NCBI GenBank assembly: GCA_020697375.1
Contig: JAJFBJ010000001.1
Coordinates: 124,001-188,000, forward strand
Source of the DNA: Nitrospira sp.
GTDB taxonomy: Bacteria > Nitrospirota > Nitrospiria > Nitrospirales > Nitrospiraceae
DNA length: 64,000 nt
Direction: 5' to 3'
Of this stretch, positions 8,869 to 16,959 are shown in pieces (position 1 is the first letter of the stretch; each line of letters starts with the position of its first letter). Under the pieces are notes generated by a model. That model saw only the letters and a list, made by a program, of their open reading frames with translations. It was not told the origin of the DNA and did not search any database. A program made the position numbers and the translations under genes.

Positions 8869-9348
8869 ACAGAGCGAGAGTCGCCGGACCGTCCTTCGAA
8901 GACACGGCCGGCTCACGCTTCGGCGGCGCACGTCATTCCTCGCGTCGCGCATATCTTGGAGCGAGCGCCCTCAAAGCGGGGAGTGGACGAGGCGGCTAGC
9001 CTAATTTCTGTGCTGCGCATCGCGCGCCTTCAGAAGGGCCTCATTCGACGCCGTAACCGAAACCATGCTGGTCTCCTGGCCCGCTATCGGATCAATAGAA
9101 CAGGTAAGCTAAAATAGTTTACTGCGGTTGGCCATCTCTTCCCGATCGAATCACCCGGGTCAAGAGACAATATATTGTGCATCACACTCGCAAGGGTGGT
9201 TCACGTAGTTTGGTCTAGATGATTGTTGACATTCTTTGGGTCAAGCGCTAGCCTCGCGCCGACAGCGCCTATAGGAGATCGCGACTCATCTTGCTGTTCA
9301 CTGCTCGACGGTGATTCGTCGATTGAACAGGAGTCAGCAGCGGTATGT
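8869..9348. other. Gene-free stretch before the IS630 remnant
   Basis: No credible gene. Around 8991-9050 (GGCTAGCCTAATTTCTGTGC and onward) it resembles half of the family B repeat at 7902. The left end of the IS630 remnant should lie here, but I could not find terminal inverted repeats by eye. Confidence 0.45.
8991..9050. repeat. Repeat family B, partial copy 2
   Basis: Shares the order GGCTAGCCT, CTGTGCT, GCGCGCCTT and AGGGCCTCATTCGACG with the left and central parts of the hairpin at 7902-7975. The right arm is missing. Confidence 0.4.
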
Positions 9349-10350
9349 ATGATTGCAAGACCTGGCCCCAGGTGGACCTCCGGAACCTTGGAGACCATCC
9401 GCACGATAGCCGTGACGCGTGTGCGCGAAGGCGAGCGTCCGAGTGAGGTGATCGCCAGTTACGGGTTCCGTCGCTGTACGATTTACAGCTGGCTCAAGGC
9501 GGCCCGCGGTCGAGGCCAGGGACTCAAGCCGTTGGCGGCGCGCCCGGCGACCGGTCGCCCACGGACCCTCACCGCGGCGCAGGAACGGCAGGTGTTTCGC
9601 TGGATCAACGGCAAGAATTCGATGCAGTGCGGTTTTGACTTTGGCCTATGGACCCGCCAGATCGTGCGCGAGTTGATCGCCAGGCGATTCGGCGTGCGCC
9701 TGAGCCTGGCTTCGATCGGGACGGTGCTGGCGCGCCAAGGGCTGACGCCGCAGAAGCCATTGCAGCGCGCCTACCAGCGCGATCCCGCGGCGATTGCGCG
9801 CAACGCCAAGCGGGACAAGGCCGAGATCTATTTCTAGGACGAGTCCGGCTTTCGTGCCGATGCGGTGCAAGGCACGACCTGGGGTGCCAAGGGCCAGACC
9901 CCGGTGGTGTCGGTCCCCGGCCAGCGCCAGAGCATCAGCGCCGCCTCGGCGATCAGCTCCAAGGGGGCGTTCTGGTTCGCCACCTATGTCGGCGTCTGAA
10001 TGGCGAGCTGTTCATGACGTTGCTGCACCGATGATGCGCGGCCGTCGTAGGCCCCTGCATCCGATCCTGGACGGGTTGCCGGCGCACAAGATCAAGGCGG
10101 TCACGCAGTGCGTCGCGGGGCTTACGGCACACTGAGGCTCCATTATCTGCCCGGCTATGCCCCTGTCCTCAACCCCGACGAACTGGTCTGGAGCTACGCC
10201 ACGCGTACAGGCCATGCCCGGCGTCCGCTGCAGAAGGGCGAGCAGCTCGATGAGCGCGTGACCAGGCAGCTGGTGGAGATCGGTCGGAGGCCCGCACTGG
10301 TGCGGTCATTCTTCAGTCATTCGAGTGTTGTCTATATTACTGATTTCTGA
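9349..10350 (+). pseudogene. Decayed IS630-family transposase
   Basis: The first 163 codons encode the helix-turn-helix half (EGERPSEVIASYGFRRCTIYSW, beginning MIARPGPRW). The frame then meets TAG at 9835 exactly where the family has a Trp before the catalytic DESGF motif. The rest continues in pieces: DESGFRADAVQGTTWG in the original frame up to a TGA near 9998, LNGELFMTLL in another, RPLHPILDGLPAHK (second catalytic Asp) in a third, and LPGYAPVLNPDELVW (catalytic Glu) beyond 10108. At least three frameshifts and one nonsense change make it non-functional. It sits in the middle of the toxin-antitoxin pocket. Terminal repeats were not identified. Confidence 0.88.
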
Positions 10351-10455
10351 GTAATCTGCCTTATCGACCTGCGCCAATGAACCGTACGAAGAGACGGCGA
10401 GGGTCTGACAGTTTCACTCGGTGGTGTAGCAGGAAAGAACGGAGGCACAAGCATT

Positions 10456-11582
10456 ATGGCACCAACTGGACAGCCCGGTGTGTATCTCTTGCAAGAGAAT
10501 GGGGGACTGGTGGAAATGCTCGAACAACCGTACGACACGGAAGCGCTGCTACAAAAACTCTTGTCTCAATACCCCAGCCTACTCGCCGGAAATCAGATCG
10601 ATCCCGACAGCCCACGGAAATGGCTCTTCATTTCCAGGGAATGTGGGATTCCAGGGAAACAGAATGGCGCCGATCGGTGGGCCGTCGATCATCTCTTTAT
10701 CGATCAGGACGCGATCCCGACGCTTGTGGAAGTGAAGCGAAGCACGGACACTCGTATCCGAAGAGAAGTGGTCGGGCAAATGTTGGATTATGCGGCCAAC
10801 TGTATTCTTCACTGGCCCATCCAGACACTGGTGCAACGATTCGAAGCGCAATGCGAGGTAGACAAACAGGAGCCGGCAGAGCGATTGGCAGCATTCCTCG
10901 GTGAGGATCTCACGCCGGACGGATTTTGGCAGGCGGTCAAGACCAATCTGCAGGCCGGGAAAATACGGCTGCTCTTTGTTGCCGATGAAATTCCACCTGA
11001 GCTTCGCCGGGTGGTGGAATTTCTCAACCAACAGATGGACCCAGCGGAAGTACTGGCAATCGAAGTTCGCCAATATGTCGGACAAGGACTCAAACCCTCG
11101 TGCCGCGCGTGATGGGCCAAACGGCAGAAGCGGAGCGGAAGAAGGGTCGCATGTGGGACCTCGATACCTTTTTACAGACGCTCAATAAGAACTGTGGAAA
11201 GGCCACCGCCGACTTGGCTCAGCGGCTACATGACTGGGCTCAGACTGCACTCGGTGAGCTACGGTTTGGACATGGAGCCGAACGTGGCTCATTCGGGCCG
11301 GTGCTTTTTCCTGACTGGTCTCAAGCCCCCATCTTCGTCGTGCGGTCAGACGGGCGCTTCACCATTCGCTTTTTGCATATCAAAGCGAAGAATGGTAAAC
11401 GGAACGAAACAATCCTGAAACAATTTATCGCTCAGCTCAACCAAATCCCCAGTCTCAACTTCACCGAAGATGACCTCCAAGGCAAACCGAACCAACCATT
11501 GGAGCCGTTGCTTAATCCGTCGCATCTGAAACTGTTTCAGGAGGCGGTGCTCTGGCTGCGCGATGAATTGCAGCGAGGATAG
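10456..11582 (+). pseudogene. Frameshifted PD-(D/E)XK-like nuclease gene of unknown role
   Basis: Two open segments, 10456-11112 and 11100-11582, read as one protein of about 375 residues split by a single missing base. The first segment ends QGLKPSCRA; restoring one A in the A-run near 11090 gives QGLKTLVPRVMGQTAEAE and runs on into the second segment. The N-terminal part has WAVDHLFID, then PTLVEVKRSTDTRIRREVVG, the D...ExK spacing of PD-(D/E)XK nucleases. The C-terminal part has no motif I recognise. A defence or repair role is possible but is inference. Either the gene is dead, or the base is a sequencing error and it is intact. Confidence 0.6.
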
Positions 11583-11825
11583 ATGAAGCGAGCCAAACAT
11601 ATCTACTTATACGGCGTTGCCTTTATTGCGGCCGGAGCCAATCACTTCCTCAACACGCCGTTCTATGTGAGCATCAAGAAAACAAAGGGGTCACGAATAA
11701 AAAGGGGGTCGGGAGTCTTTATGCGGGAAGGCTATCGCTCGGGCGGTGAAGTGCGCAACTGTCGCGAGAGGTTTAAAGCATTTCTGGAGTCACCAAGCAG
11801 CGGTTCATTCCCTGAAAGTGTTTGA
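11583..11825 (+). pseudogene. Truncated DoxX-like membrane protein remnant
   Basis: The first 31 codons (YLYGVAFIAAGANHFLNTPF) resemble the first transmembrane segment of DoxX-like proteins, where NHF.N..FY is typical. After FYVSI the frame continues into unrelated basic sequence and stops at 11825, so about three quarters of the family length is missing. It follows the frameshifted nuclease-like gene by one base. Probably the stump of a gene cut by a deletion or insertion. Confidence 0.5.
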
Positions 11826-12027
11826 CCGTAATCGGTCTGAAGATTTCTCTTCTCAACCCCGCGCGGCGCGTTCCACCTCATCGTTGACATACATCTTGCC
11901 GAGGCCTGCGCCTGGCTTCAAAAGCTCTCTCGTCTTCCCATACAACATTGAATCGTGCCGAGTCGCTGAGGTCATCAGAGGGAAGACATACCGAGAAGAC
12001 CTCTGAGTGGTTCTGCATGAGCCAGTG
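11826..12027. other. Decayed sequence between the DoxX remnant and higB
   Basis: On the minus strand near 11865-11960 a short peptide ending GKMYVNDEVERAARG can be read. It is similar to the end of another minus-strand fragment at 12752-12875 (GLIYVDDVERAAQED). Both look like scraps of the same unknown gene family. Confidence 0.35.
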
Positions 12028-12056
12028 TTGACAGGTGTCACGTGCTTCGTTACATT
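12028..12056 (+). promoter_or_regulatory. Promoter of the higBA module
   Basis: TTGACA, a 17-base spacer, then TACATT, ending six bases before the higB start. Transcription would begin at or very near the ATG, so the toxin mRNA may be nearly leaderless. Confidence 0.45.
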
Positions 12057-12061
12057 CGGAT

Positions 12062-12343
12062 ATGATCAAGACCTTTGCCGACAGGCCTACCAAGGAGCTG
12101 TACGAGACTGGCAGGTCGAAGCGGTTCCCTCCTGATGTCTGGGAGCGAGCTTTACGAAAGTTGGAATATCTTGATTTCGCTACAAGTGTGACTGACTTGA
12201 GGGTCCCTCCAAGCAATCGACTCCATAAGCTGGAGCGGGACAGAGACGGGCAGTACTCTATTTCAGTCAATGATCAGTGGAGAATATGTTTCCGGTTCGG
12301 TGATGGCGATGCGTTTGATGTGGAGATAACGGATTATCATTGA
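12062..12343 (+). CDS. higB: HigB-type toxin (RelE superfamily mRNA interferase)
   Basis: A 93-residue protein matching the usual HigB length. It starts MIKTFADRPTKELYETG, continues with the HigB helix pair (WERALRKLEYLDFA) and PPSNRLHKL, and ends with the strands YSISVNDQWRICFRFGDGDA and VEITDYH. HigB cleaves mRNA at translating ribosomes. A longer in-frame start 27 bases upstream exists, but the chosen ATG gives the family N-terminus. The toxin-first order with the antitoxin 13 bases downstream is characteristic of HigBA. Confidence 0.9.
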   Translation: MIKTFADRPTKELYETGRSKRFPPDVWERALRKLEYLDFATSVTDLRVPPSNRLHKLERDRDGQYSISVNDQWRICFRFGDGDAFDVEITDYH

Positions 12344-12356
12344 TGAGAGGCGCGTG

Positions 12357-12671
12357 ATGAGTATCCTCAATAAACGAGAGCGCAAAATCCGTCCTACTCA
12401 CCCCGGCGTGATGCTGCGAGAAGACTTCTTGCCGGAATATGTGTTGAGCGTGTCTGGGTTCGCCAAGGCCCTCAGGGTGTCTCGCCAGACGGTCAACGAA
12501 CTGCTGAGGGAGCGGCGAGCGGTGAGCCCAGAGATGGCATTGCGGCTCTCACGGTTATTCGGTAACAGTCCCGAGTTTTGGTTGAATGCCCAACGTGCAG
12601 TCGATCTCTGGGAGGCTGCTCGGAACATGAAGGACAAGATCAATCACATTTCCCCACTGACCGCTGCATAA
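12357..12671 (+). CDS. higA: HigA-type antitoxin (XRE HTH)
   Basis: A 104-residue antitoxin with an XRE-type helix-turn-helix: RPTHPGVMLREDFLPEY, then VSGFAKALRVSRQTVNELL and the family signature PEMALRLSRLFGNSPEFWLN. The N-terminus HPGVMLREDF is diagnostic of HigA. It binds HigB and represses the operon promoter. An adjacent in-frame GTG one codon upstream is an alternative start. About 270 bases downstream, part of the same coding sequence recurs in decayed form. Confidence 0.92.
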   Translation: MSILNKRERKIRPTHPGVMLREDFLPEYVLSVSGFAKALRVSRQTVNELLRERRAVSPEMALRLSRLFGNSPEFWLNAQRAVDLWEAARNMKDKINHISPLTAA

Positions 12672-12937
12672 CCGATCATCAGAGTGCCTCAGCGGAAAGC
12701 AGGTCCACCTGTGCAACCAGGATAGGGGTCGGGCATTGCAACCGAGCGATATCAATCTTCCTGCGCCGCGCGTTCTACATCATCTACATAGATCAATCCG
12801 GATTTGCGGCCTGGTGCGTGGTAGGGTTGGCCGGCTTTGTGGCATGTGCACCCGCGCGGGCCGTAGCAATGCGTTTCAAAGCGCCACTTCACCTTTGACG
12901 GATTCCAGTGGTCGAGGATGATTTGCTGCGTCCAGGG
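12672..12937. other. Decayed stretch after higA
   Basis: No intact gene. A minus-strand scrap at 12752-12875 reads CYGPRGCTCHKAG, then GLIYVDDVERAAQED before a stop. It resembles the scrap upstream of higB in its last residues. Confidence 0.4.
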
Positions 12938-12977
12938 TTATTTGGCACAGCTCCGAGTTTTTGTTGAATGCCCAACG
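12938..12977 (+). pseudogene. Fragment of a second higA copy
   Basis: Forty bases align with the higA segment at about 12555-12594: TTATTTGGCACAGCTCCGAG against TTATTCGGTAACAGTCCCGA, both running on to TTGAATGCCCAACG. It encodes LFGTAPSF and then a stop. This is the residue of another HigBA module or of a local duplication. Confidence 0.6.
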
Positions 12978-13060
12978 GGTCAAGGGCCCGCTGAGCTGCT
13001 CAAGAGTCCATTCGGCAAGGCCGTTTTGGGTTTTGAACAACAAAAGTTTATACTTCTCCC

Positions 13061-13290
13061 GTTAAATTTGAATGGAATCATCAGAAGGCTATAAAAAACC
13101 TTAGAGAAGCACGGCGTGGCTTTCAAGAGGTTTCGACGGTCTTTCGGGACCCTCTTTCGGCGACGGGCCACGATCCCGATCACTCATTCAGTGAACTCCG
13201 GTTCGTGACCATCGGACTTTCAAGGCAAGGATGCGGTTGACGATTTCACACAGCGAGCAAGTACGCCGATCATATTTGTGCCGTGAGTAA
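13061..13290 (+). pseudogene. BrnT-type toxin remnant
   Basis: From codon GTT the frame reads VKFEWNHQKAIKNLREA, then FQEVSTVFRDPLSATGHDPD and HSFSELRFVTIGLS, the BrnT pattern. It stops at 13238-13240, while the next family segment (MRLTISHSEQ, cf. RLLVVSHTE) continues in a shifted frame to TAA at 13288. The start codon is also unclear. No antitoxin partner is recognisable downstream. Confidence 0.75.
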
Positions 13291-13631
13291 CGTGGTGGTC
13301 CTTGTCCGAAGGTAGCAAAGGTGTTCCCGAACGATGATGCCTTTAATGCCGCTTTGCTTGGGCTTATGAAACTCGCGCAGACTTCAGCCCGCGTTGCAGC
13401 GAGGCCGGCGAAAAAACGTGGCAAGCTGTCCCGCACTCTGAGGATTCGATCGGGAGAGAAGAGTGTTTTTGCCAATCTCATCGCTATTGAGTCGGTTTCC
13501 CTGAATCTGATCGAACGTTTTTGCAGAATTGTCGGGTCTTGCCCACGCATGGTTAATCTCGATGTGGTAACAATTGCGAGCCATATTCTAATCCACATCG
13601 CCTTAACCACGAACCAAACGAGCGCAGGCTG
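13291..13631. other. No recognisable gene
   Basis: An open stretch (13321-13631) begins VFPNDDAFNAALLGLM, which faintly recalls the C-terminal VFPND..A segment of IS256-type transposases, but the rest does not follow that family. I assign nothing firmly here. Confidence 0.3.
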
Positions 13632-14069
13632 ATGAATCTCCGTCGCTTCTTGTATGAGCTGCCAACCAAGTTGCTTCGAACTTCCGTTTCCGTAATCTCA
13701 ATATGCCTGCTTCTATTGTCTGCCTGCTCCGAACAACCAGCCCCGACCGAGAACCGCTCTCAGGAAACGGCTGATGCCGCTGCCGGGTTCGCCAACATCG
13801 TCTGGACGGTGAGCCAGTCATCGAGCGTTGCGCCGGAGACCCTCTATGTATTTTTGTCGGACGGCACCCTGGTCATCACCGCTCCCCATGGTAAGCCCGC
13901 GCTGGGAAGATGGAGGGACGAAGGCGGGATCTTGACGATGATCGAAGAGGGCATCCCGTACCAGGTCGACATCCTGGATTTGAGCCGTGACCAGTTCAAA
14001 ATCAGGAGCCACAATCCTGGGAAACCGGCGGAGATCACGCTCGTTCCGGCCGAGAGGCGACCTCGTTAG
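13632..14069 (+). CDS. Lipoprotein of unknown function
   Basis: A 145-residue protein with a lipoprotein signal: a basic start (MNLRRFLYELPTKLLRTS), a hydrophobic core and lipobox LLSAC with Cys32. The mature part starts with a Ser/Thr/Glu-rich linker, then a small beta-rich domain with YVFLSDGTLVITAPHGKPAL, GRWRDEGGILTMIEEG and QFKIRSHNPG, a pattern of paired strands like small lipocalin-like or copper-resistance-type lipoproteins. It is the only apparently intact non-toxin gene in this pocket. Its stop overlaps the stop of a convergent toxin pseudogene. Confidence 0.75.
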   Translation: MNLRRFLYELPTKLLRTSVSVISICLLLLSACSEQPAPTENRSQETADAAAGFANIVWTVSQSSSVAPETLYVFLSDGTLVITAPHGKPALGRWRDEGGILTMIEEGIPYQVDILDLSRDQFKIRSHNPGKPAEITLVPAERRPR

Positions 14070-14374
14070 TCCATCAGCAGACGCATGAAGTCTCGTGCAC
14101 CGTGGAGCACACGCGATGAATCAGGATCGTCTTTCCGTTGACCTTGTAGAACGCAAGGTAAGTTGTCGATGACGAGGACCCGATAGCCGAGTCCAGCGAG
14201 TTTGGAGTCATTCGGAATACGGCTGATAAATGAGTGGCGTTGTAAGGATTCCAGTTTGGCTTCGATGCGATCGAGTGTTGAGGCTGCTGCGTCTGGGTTT
14301 TCGGCGGTCAGTGTAGGAAATCAGTTCTTAGAGATCTGTTCAGCCACCGAGAGAAGCCGGATGGCATAGTTACC
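14066..14374 (-). pseudogene. RelE/ParE-type toxin pseudogene
   Basis: Reading the minus strand from the antitoxin end gives YAIRLLSVAEQ, then a stop, then LTAENPDAAASTLDRIEAKL, FISRIPNDSKLAGLGYRVLV, and after two further shifts LHGARDFMRLLMD. These pieces in order make a complete RelE/ParE toxin of about 100 residues. One nonsense codon and several small insertions or deletions (for example an extra T near 14158 and an extra TG near 14116) disable it. No in-frame start remains. Its antitoxin lies immediately upstream and is also damaged. Confidence 0.8.
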
Positions 14375-14641
14375 TGAATGCAGGGATCTGTTTCCTCAGA
14401 TCCTCCATCACCTGGTTGAGTGAACCTCCTCGGTCCCCTCTCGCGATTTCAGCTTCTGCGGCAGCCAGTTTTCCGTAGAGATTCAGCGTGCGCTCAATCT
14501 CGCCATATGTGGCCAGAGACATGAGAACCATGTCGCCTTCGCCGTTCTTGGTGATGAAGACCGGCTCGCGACTTTTGTGCACCAGTTCGGAGATTTGGTG
14601 GTCTTATTCCTCAAGTCAGAAATGGGTTTGATGATCGGCAT
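14370..14641 (-). pseudogene. Phd/YefM-type antitoxin with a one-base frameshift
   Basis: The gene begins MPIIKPISDLRNKTT, the standard Phd/YefM start, then loses one base near 14600 (family sequence would continue EISEL). It resumes in another frame as VHKSREPVFITKNGEGDMVL, MSLATYGEIERTLNLY and ends LRKQIPAFR. A GTG at 14582 could still start a 70-residue truncated product lacking the first strand and helix. The partner toxin downstream is clearly dead, so this is probably decay, although a single sequencing error cannot be excluded for this gene. Confidence 0.75.
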
Positions 14642-14709
14642 AGCTGACACTCCTCGTGCATATCATGATTCTCACTGTATCAAGATAGAGAAAGATAGAA
14701 AACCTGGCC

Positions 14710-14830
14710 GGATGTTGAAAAGTCCACCAGCTTTGTTCTCGCGTCGTTCAGAGGCTCAACGTACTCGGAGTACGCTTCGCCTCTTCGCTTGCTGCGGCCG
14801 CGCTGGACGGCCATTTTGAACATCCGCGCG
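14710..14830. repeat. Intergenic repeat family A, copy 2
   Basis: Complementary ends: GGATGTTGAAAAGTCC at the left and GGCCATTTTGAACATCC at the right. Core GTTCTCGCGTCGTTCAGAGG, then the small hairpin CGTACTCGGAGTACG and GCTGCGGCCGCGCTGG. The whole element can fold into one long hairpin. Confidence 0.88.
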
Positions 14831-14857
14831 AGATGTCAGGCTTATTGTGCTGAATGT

Positions 14858-15706
14858 TTATCGTGGCTTACCGAATGTGACCTGGACAGCAATCTGACTG
14901 GCTGGAGTTGCGGCCTGGCTCACGGCGTAGGTGGCTTGTTCTTGTGAGCCGGTTGGTCCGTCCGGAGAAACCGACTCGATGAGGAGATCGGCCGAGAAGC
15001 GGTCGAGCATGGCGACTTCCTGCATCGTCAATGGCGCGAACGGCTTTTGAGATAGGCGGATGGTGAGGCTGAGTAATCCGCCCTCTGCCGATGGAGGCAA
15101 GGGAATCTCGTTCCGCTTTCCTGCCGTGACCTTGAGAGAAATTTTCCCTGTTTCCTGCTGGGGCCACCAGAGTCTGGTGCCGGCGCTACCGAGGTTTTGG
15201 AGGATTTGCAGGTAGGCATCTTGACTCACTTCCACGCTGATACGCACCTGTCCGGGACTCTGGACCGCGGTGGCTGCGTCCACTTCCTTTTCCTGCCCGT
15301 CGCTTCCACGGATGACGAAGCTGTAGCGTAAACCTAGGGAGTTAAACTGCTCGGCGGCCTTTGCCGGCTTCCCTGCTCGTTTGCTTTCATGGAAGGCTGC
15401 GCGCGCGCTGAGAGCGGCCGGCTGCGATACCGTGTTAAACGGTTCAGCCGAAGTTGTGACAGGCCGGCGTTCTTCGGCTGCTCGTACGGGAGTCGCCTGC
15501 AACAGGTTCGTGCCGAAGGTACCGGCAACGACGGCAACGGCGAAACAGCTCGACCAAGCGAATCTTGCCGGTCTTCTGAACCTTACCCATTGCGCGAAGG
15601 AGCCGTAATGTCTTGATGCGCAGATCCGTTCCAAATCTTGGCACGGCAATTTGCGATGCTCTGCCGTGAACCTATTGTTTGCCCAGTGATCTAACAATTT
15701 TGCCAC
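14858..15706 (-). CDS. Exported or membrane-anchored protein, DUF4384-like
   Basis: A 282-residue protein with one hydrophobic segment near residues 48-70 (AWSSCFAVAVVAGTFGTNLL) after a basic N-terminus, so it is probably membrane-anchored with the rest outside the cytoplasm. The C-terminal half reads YSFVIRGSDGQEKEVDAATA, VRISVEVSQDAYLQILQNLG, RLWWPQQETGKISLKV and LTIRLSQKPF. This is the type of surface domain (DUF4384-like) seen in proteins that display paired beta strands. The start codon is uncertain: the only in-frame ATG is 40-odd residues before the hydrophobic segment. It lies between repeat copy 2 and an amidohydrolase gene. Confidence 0.65.
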   Translation of the reverse strand: MAKLLDHWANNRFTAEHRKLPCQDLERICASRHYGSFAQWVRFRRPARFAWSSCFAVAVVAGTFGTNLLQATPVRAAEERRPVTTSAEPFNTVSQPAALSARAAFHESKRAGKPAKAAEQFNSLGLRYSFVIRGSDGQEKEVDAATAVQSPGQVRISVEVSQDAYLQILQNLGSAGTRLWWPQQETGKISLKVTAGKRNEIPLPPSAEGGLLSLTIRLSQKPFAPLTMQEVAMLDRFSADLLIESVSPDGPTGSQEQATYAVSQAATPASQIAVQVTFGKPR

Positions 15707-15822
15707 CCCTGCTGAGGCATCGAGGACCGGCTTTTAACAAAAGTGAGTCGTGAATGTGTCCGGCGCCGCTGAGTATGCTCGGTTCGGTCTAATGACTGAG
15801 GGCAACATCCGTATTGTTCATC

Positions 15823-16824
15823 CTACTGTATGCTTAGCTTGTCTTGCGAGGGTATTGGACAGGGTAACAGCTCTCCGATCGAGTGAAAGCCAAGGTTCAG
15901 TCCCTTGCATACCATGACTTGCCGATCGAACCGGTTCTTCGTCCTCACCATGGCGAGGAGAGTGTTGAAGGCCACACGTCCCCAAGCCGGAAAGTGAAAT
16001 ACCGACAGGGGATAGTCGGTGCCGAAGAGCAGGCGCGCATGGATCTCCGGGCGCCGGCGAAGATGCCAGAGCATGCGGAAGCGATTGGGGAGTGTCAGTC
16101 CGGAGATGTCCGAATAAAAATTCGGATAACGCGCCACGAGATCTTGCAAAATCGGAAGAAATTTTTCATAGACGATCAGGCCGGAGCTGCAAGCATGGGC
16201 CGCGATGACCGTGGCTCCTTCATCGAGCGGCAGGCGCAATCGGTCCGGATCGCCGACGGATTGGTCCTTGCCGATCAAGCTGAACTCGTAACCGACATGA
16301 CTGAGAAAGGGAAGCTTACGTTCGGCCAGCGCGCGGTAGAACGACTTATATTTTTGATCGGCCGGGTTGAATTGTTCCGCATTGGGCAGCGCTTTCACCA
16401 GCACAGCGCCGGCATCCGCGCAGCGGTGGACTTCATCGATGGCATCGCGCCGCTGAGGGTTGATCGAGACTCCGGCCAGAAACTCGTTCGGATGGGCCCG
16501 CGCGGTTTTCAGCACATAGTCATTGCCGATGAGGAAATGCGTCTGAGCCAGATTCAGCCCGCCGTTCTGGTCATAGACGCCGTCCATGCCCAGCAGTATC
16601 GCTTTCTGCACGAGGCGCGAAGCCTTCAATTCCCTCAGCAGGTCGTCGAGATATTTTTGATTGGCTTCGCGGGGACGGTCCGGTGAGAGCCCATGTTTCC
16701 AAAGGAGGAAGCGAAATAACGGACTCTTCAGCGTCTTCGGTGAAATGTAGCAACCGTTGTCGCCGTCAGCCAATGCCGCCAGATGGACGTGGCAATCGAT
16801 CAGAGTCTTTTCGGGGAGTGCCAT
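15823..16824 (-). CDS. Amidohydrolase-family metal-dependent hydrolase
   Basis: A 333-residue TIM-barrel hydrolase. The first strand carries the metal-binding HxH (IDCHVHLAAL, residues 10-15). Later motifs are LPFLSHVGYEF, VIAAHACSSG (third metal His) and LLFGTDYPL (catalytic Asp). These fit the amidohydrolase 2 family (ACMSD-like decarboxylases and hydrolases). The substrate cannot be read from the sequence. Monocistronic, with a short AT-rich repeat-bearing gap toward the upstream gene. It is intact. Confidence 0.87.
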   Translation of the reverse strand: MALPEKTLIDCHVHLAALADGDNGCYISPKTLKSPLFRFLLWKHGLSPDRPREANQKYLDDLLRELKASRLVQKAILLGMDGVYDQNGGLNLAQTHFLIGNDYVLKTARAHPNEFLAGVSINPQRRDAIDEVHRCADAGAVLVKALPNAEQFNPADQKYKSFYRALAERKLPFLSHVGYEFSLIGKDQSVGDPDRLRLPLDEGATVIAAHACSSGLIVYEKFLPILQDLVARYPNFYSDISGLTLPNRFRMLWHLRRRPEIHARLLFGTDYPLSVFHFPAWGRVAFNTLLAMVRTKNRFDRQVMVCKGLNLGFHSIGELLPCPIPSQDKLSIQ

Positions 16825-16959
16825 GGTATGCGGCTCCGTCTTCGTCGTTCGTATCCCGCCCCTGGTGAAGCGTTGTGCCGAATCTGTTGATCCGTCGACC
16901 TGTTGACTGCCGCATTCAACAGATCATCAGATCATTAAATCAACAGATCCGAAGCCTCC

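Noticed and set aside
13321..13631. Remnant of an IS256-type transposase
   Set aside because: Only one short motif (VFPNDDA) fits; the following residues do not match the family, so it is not called.
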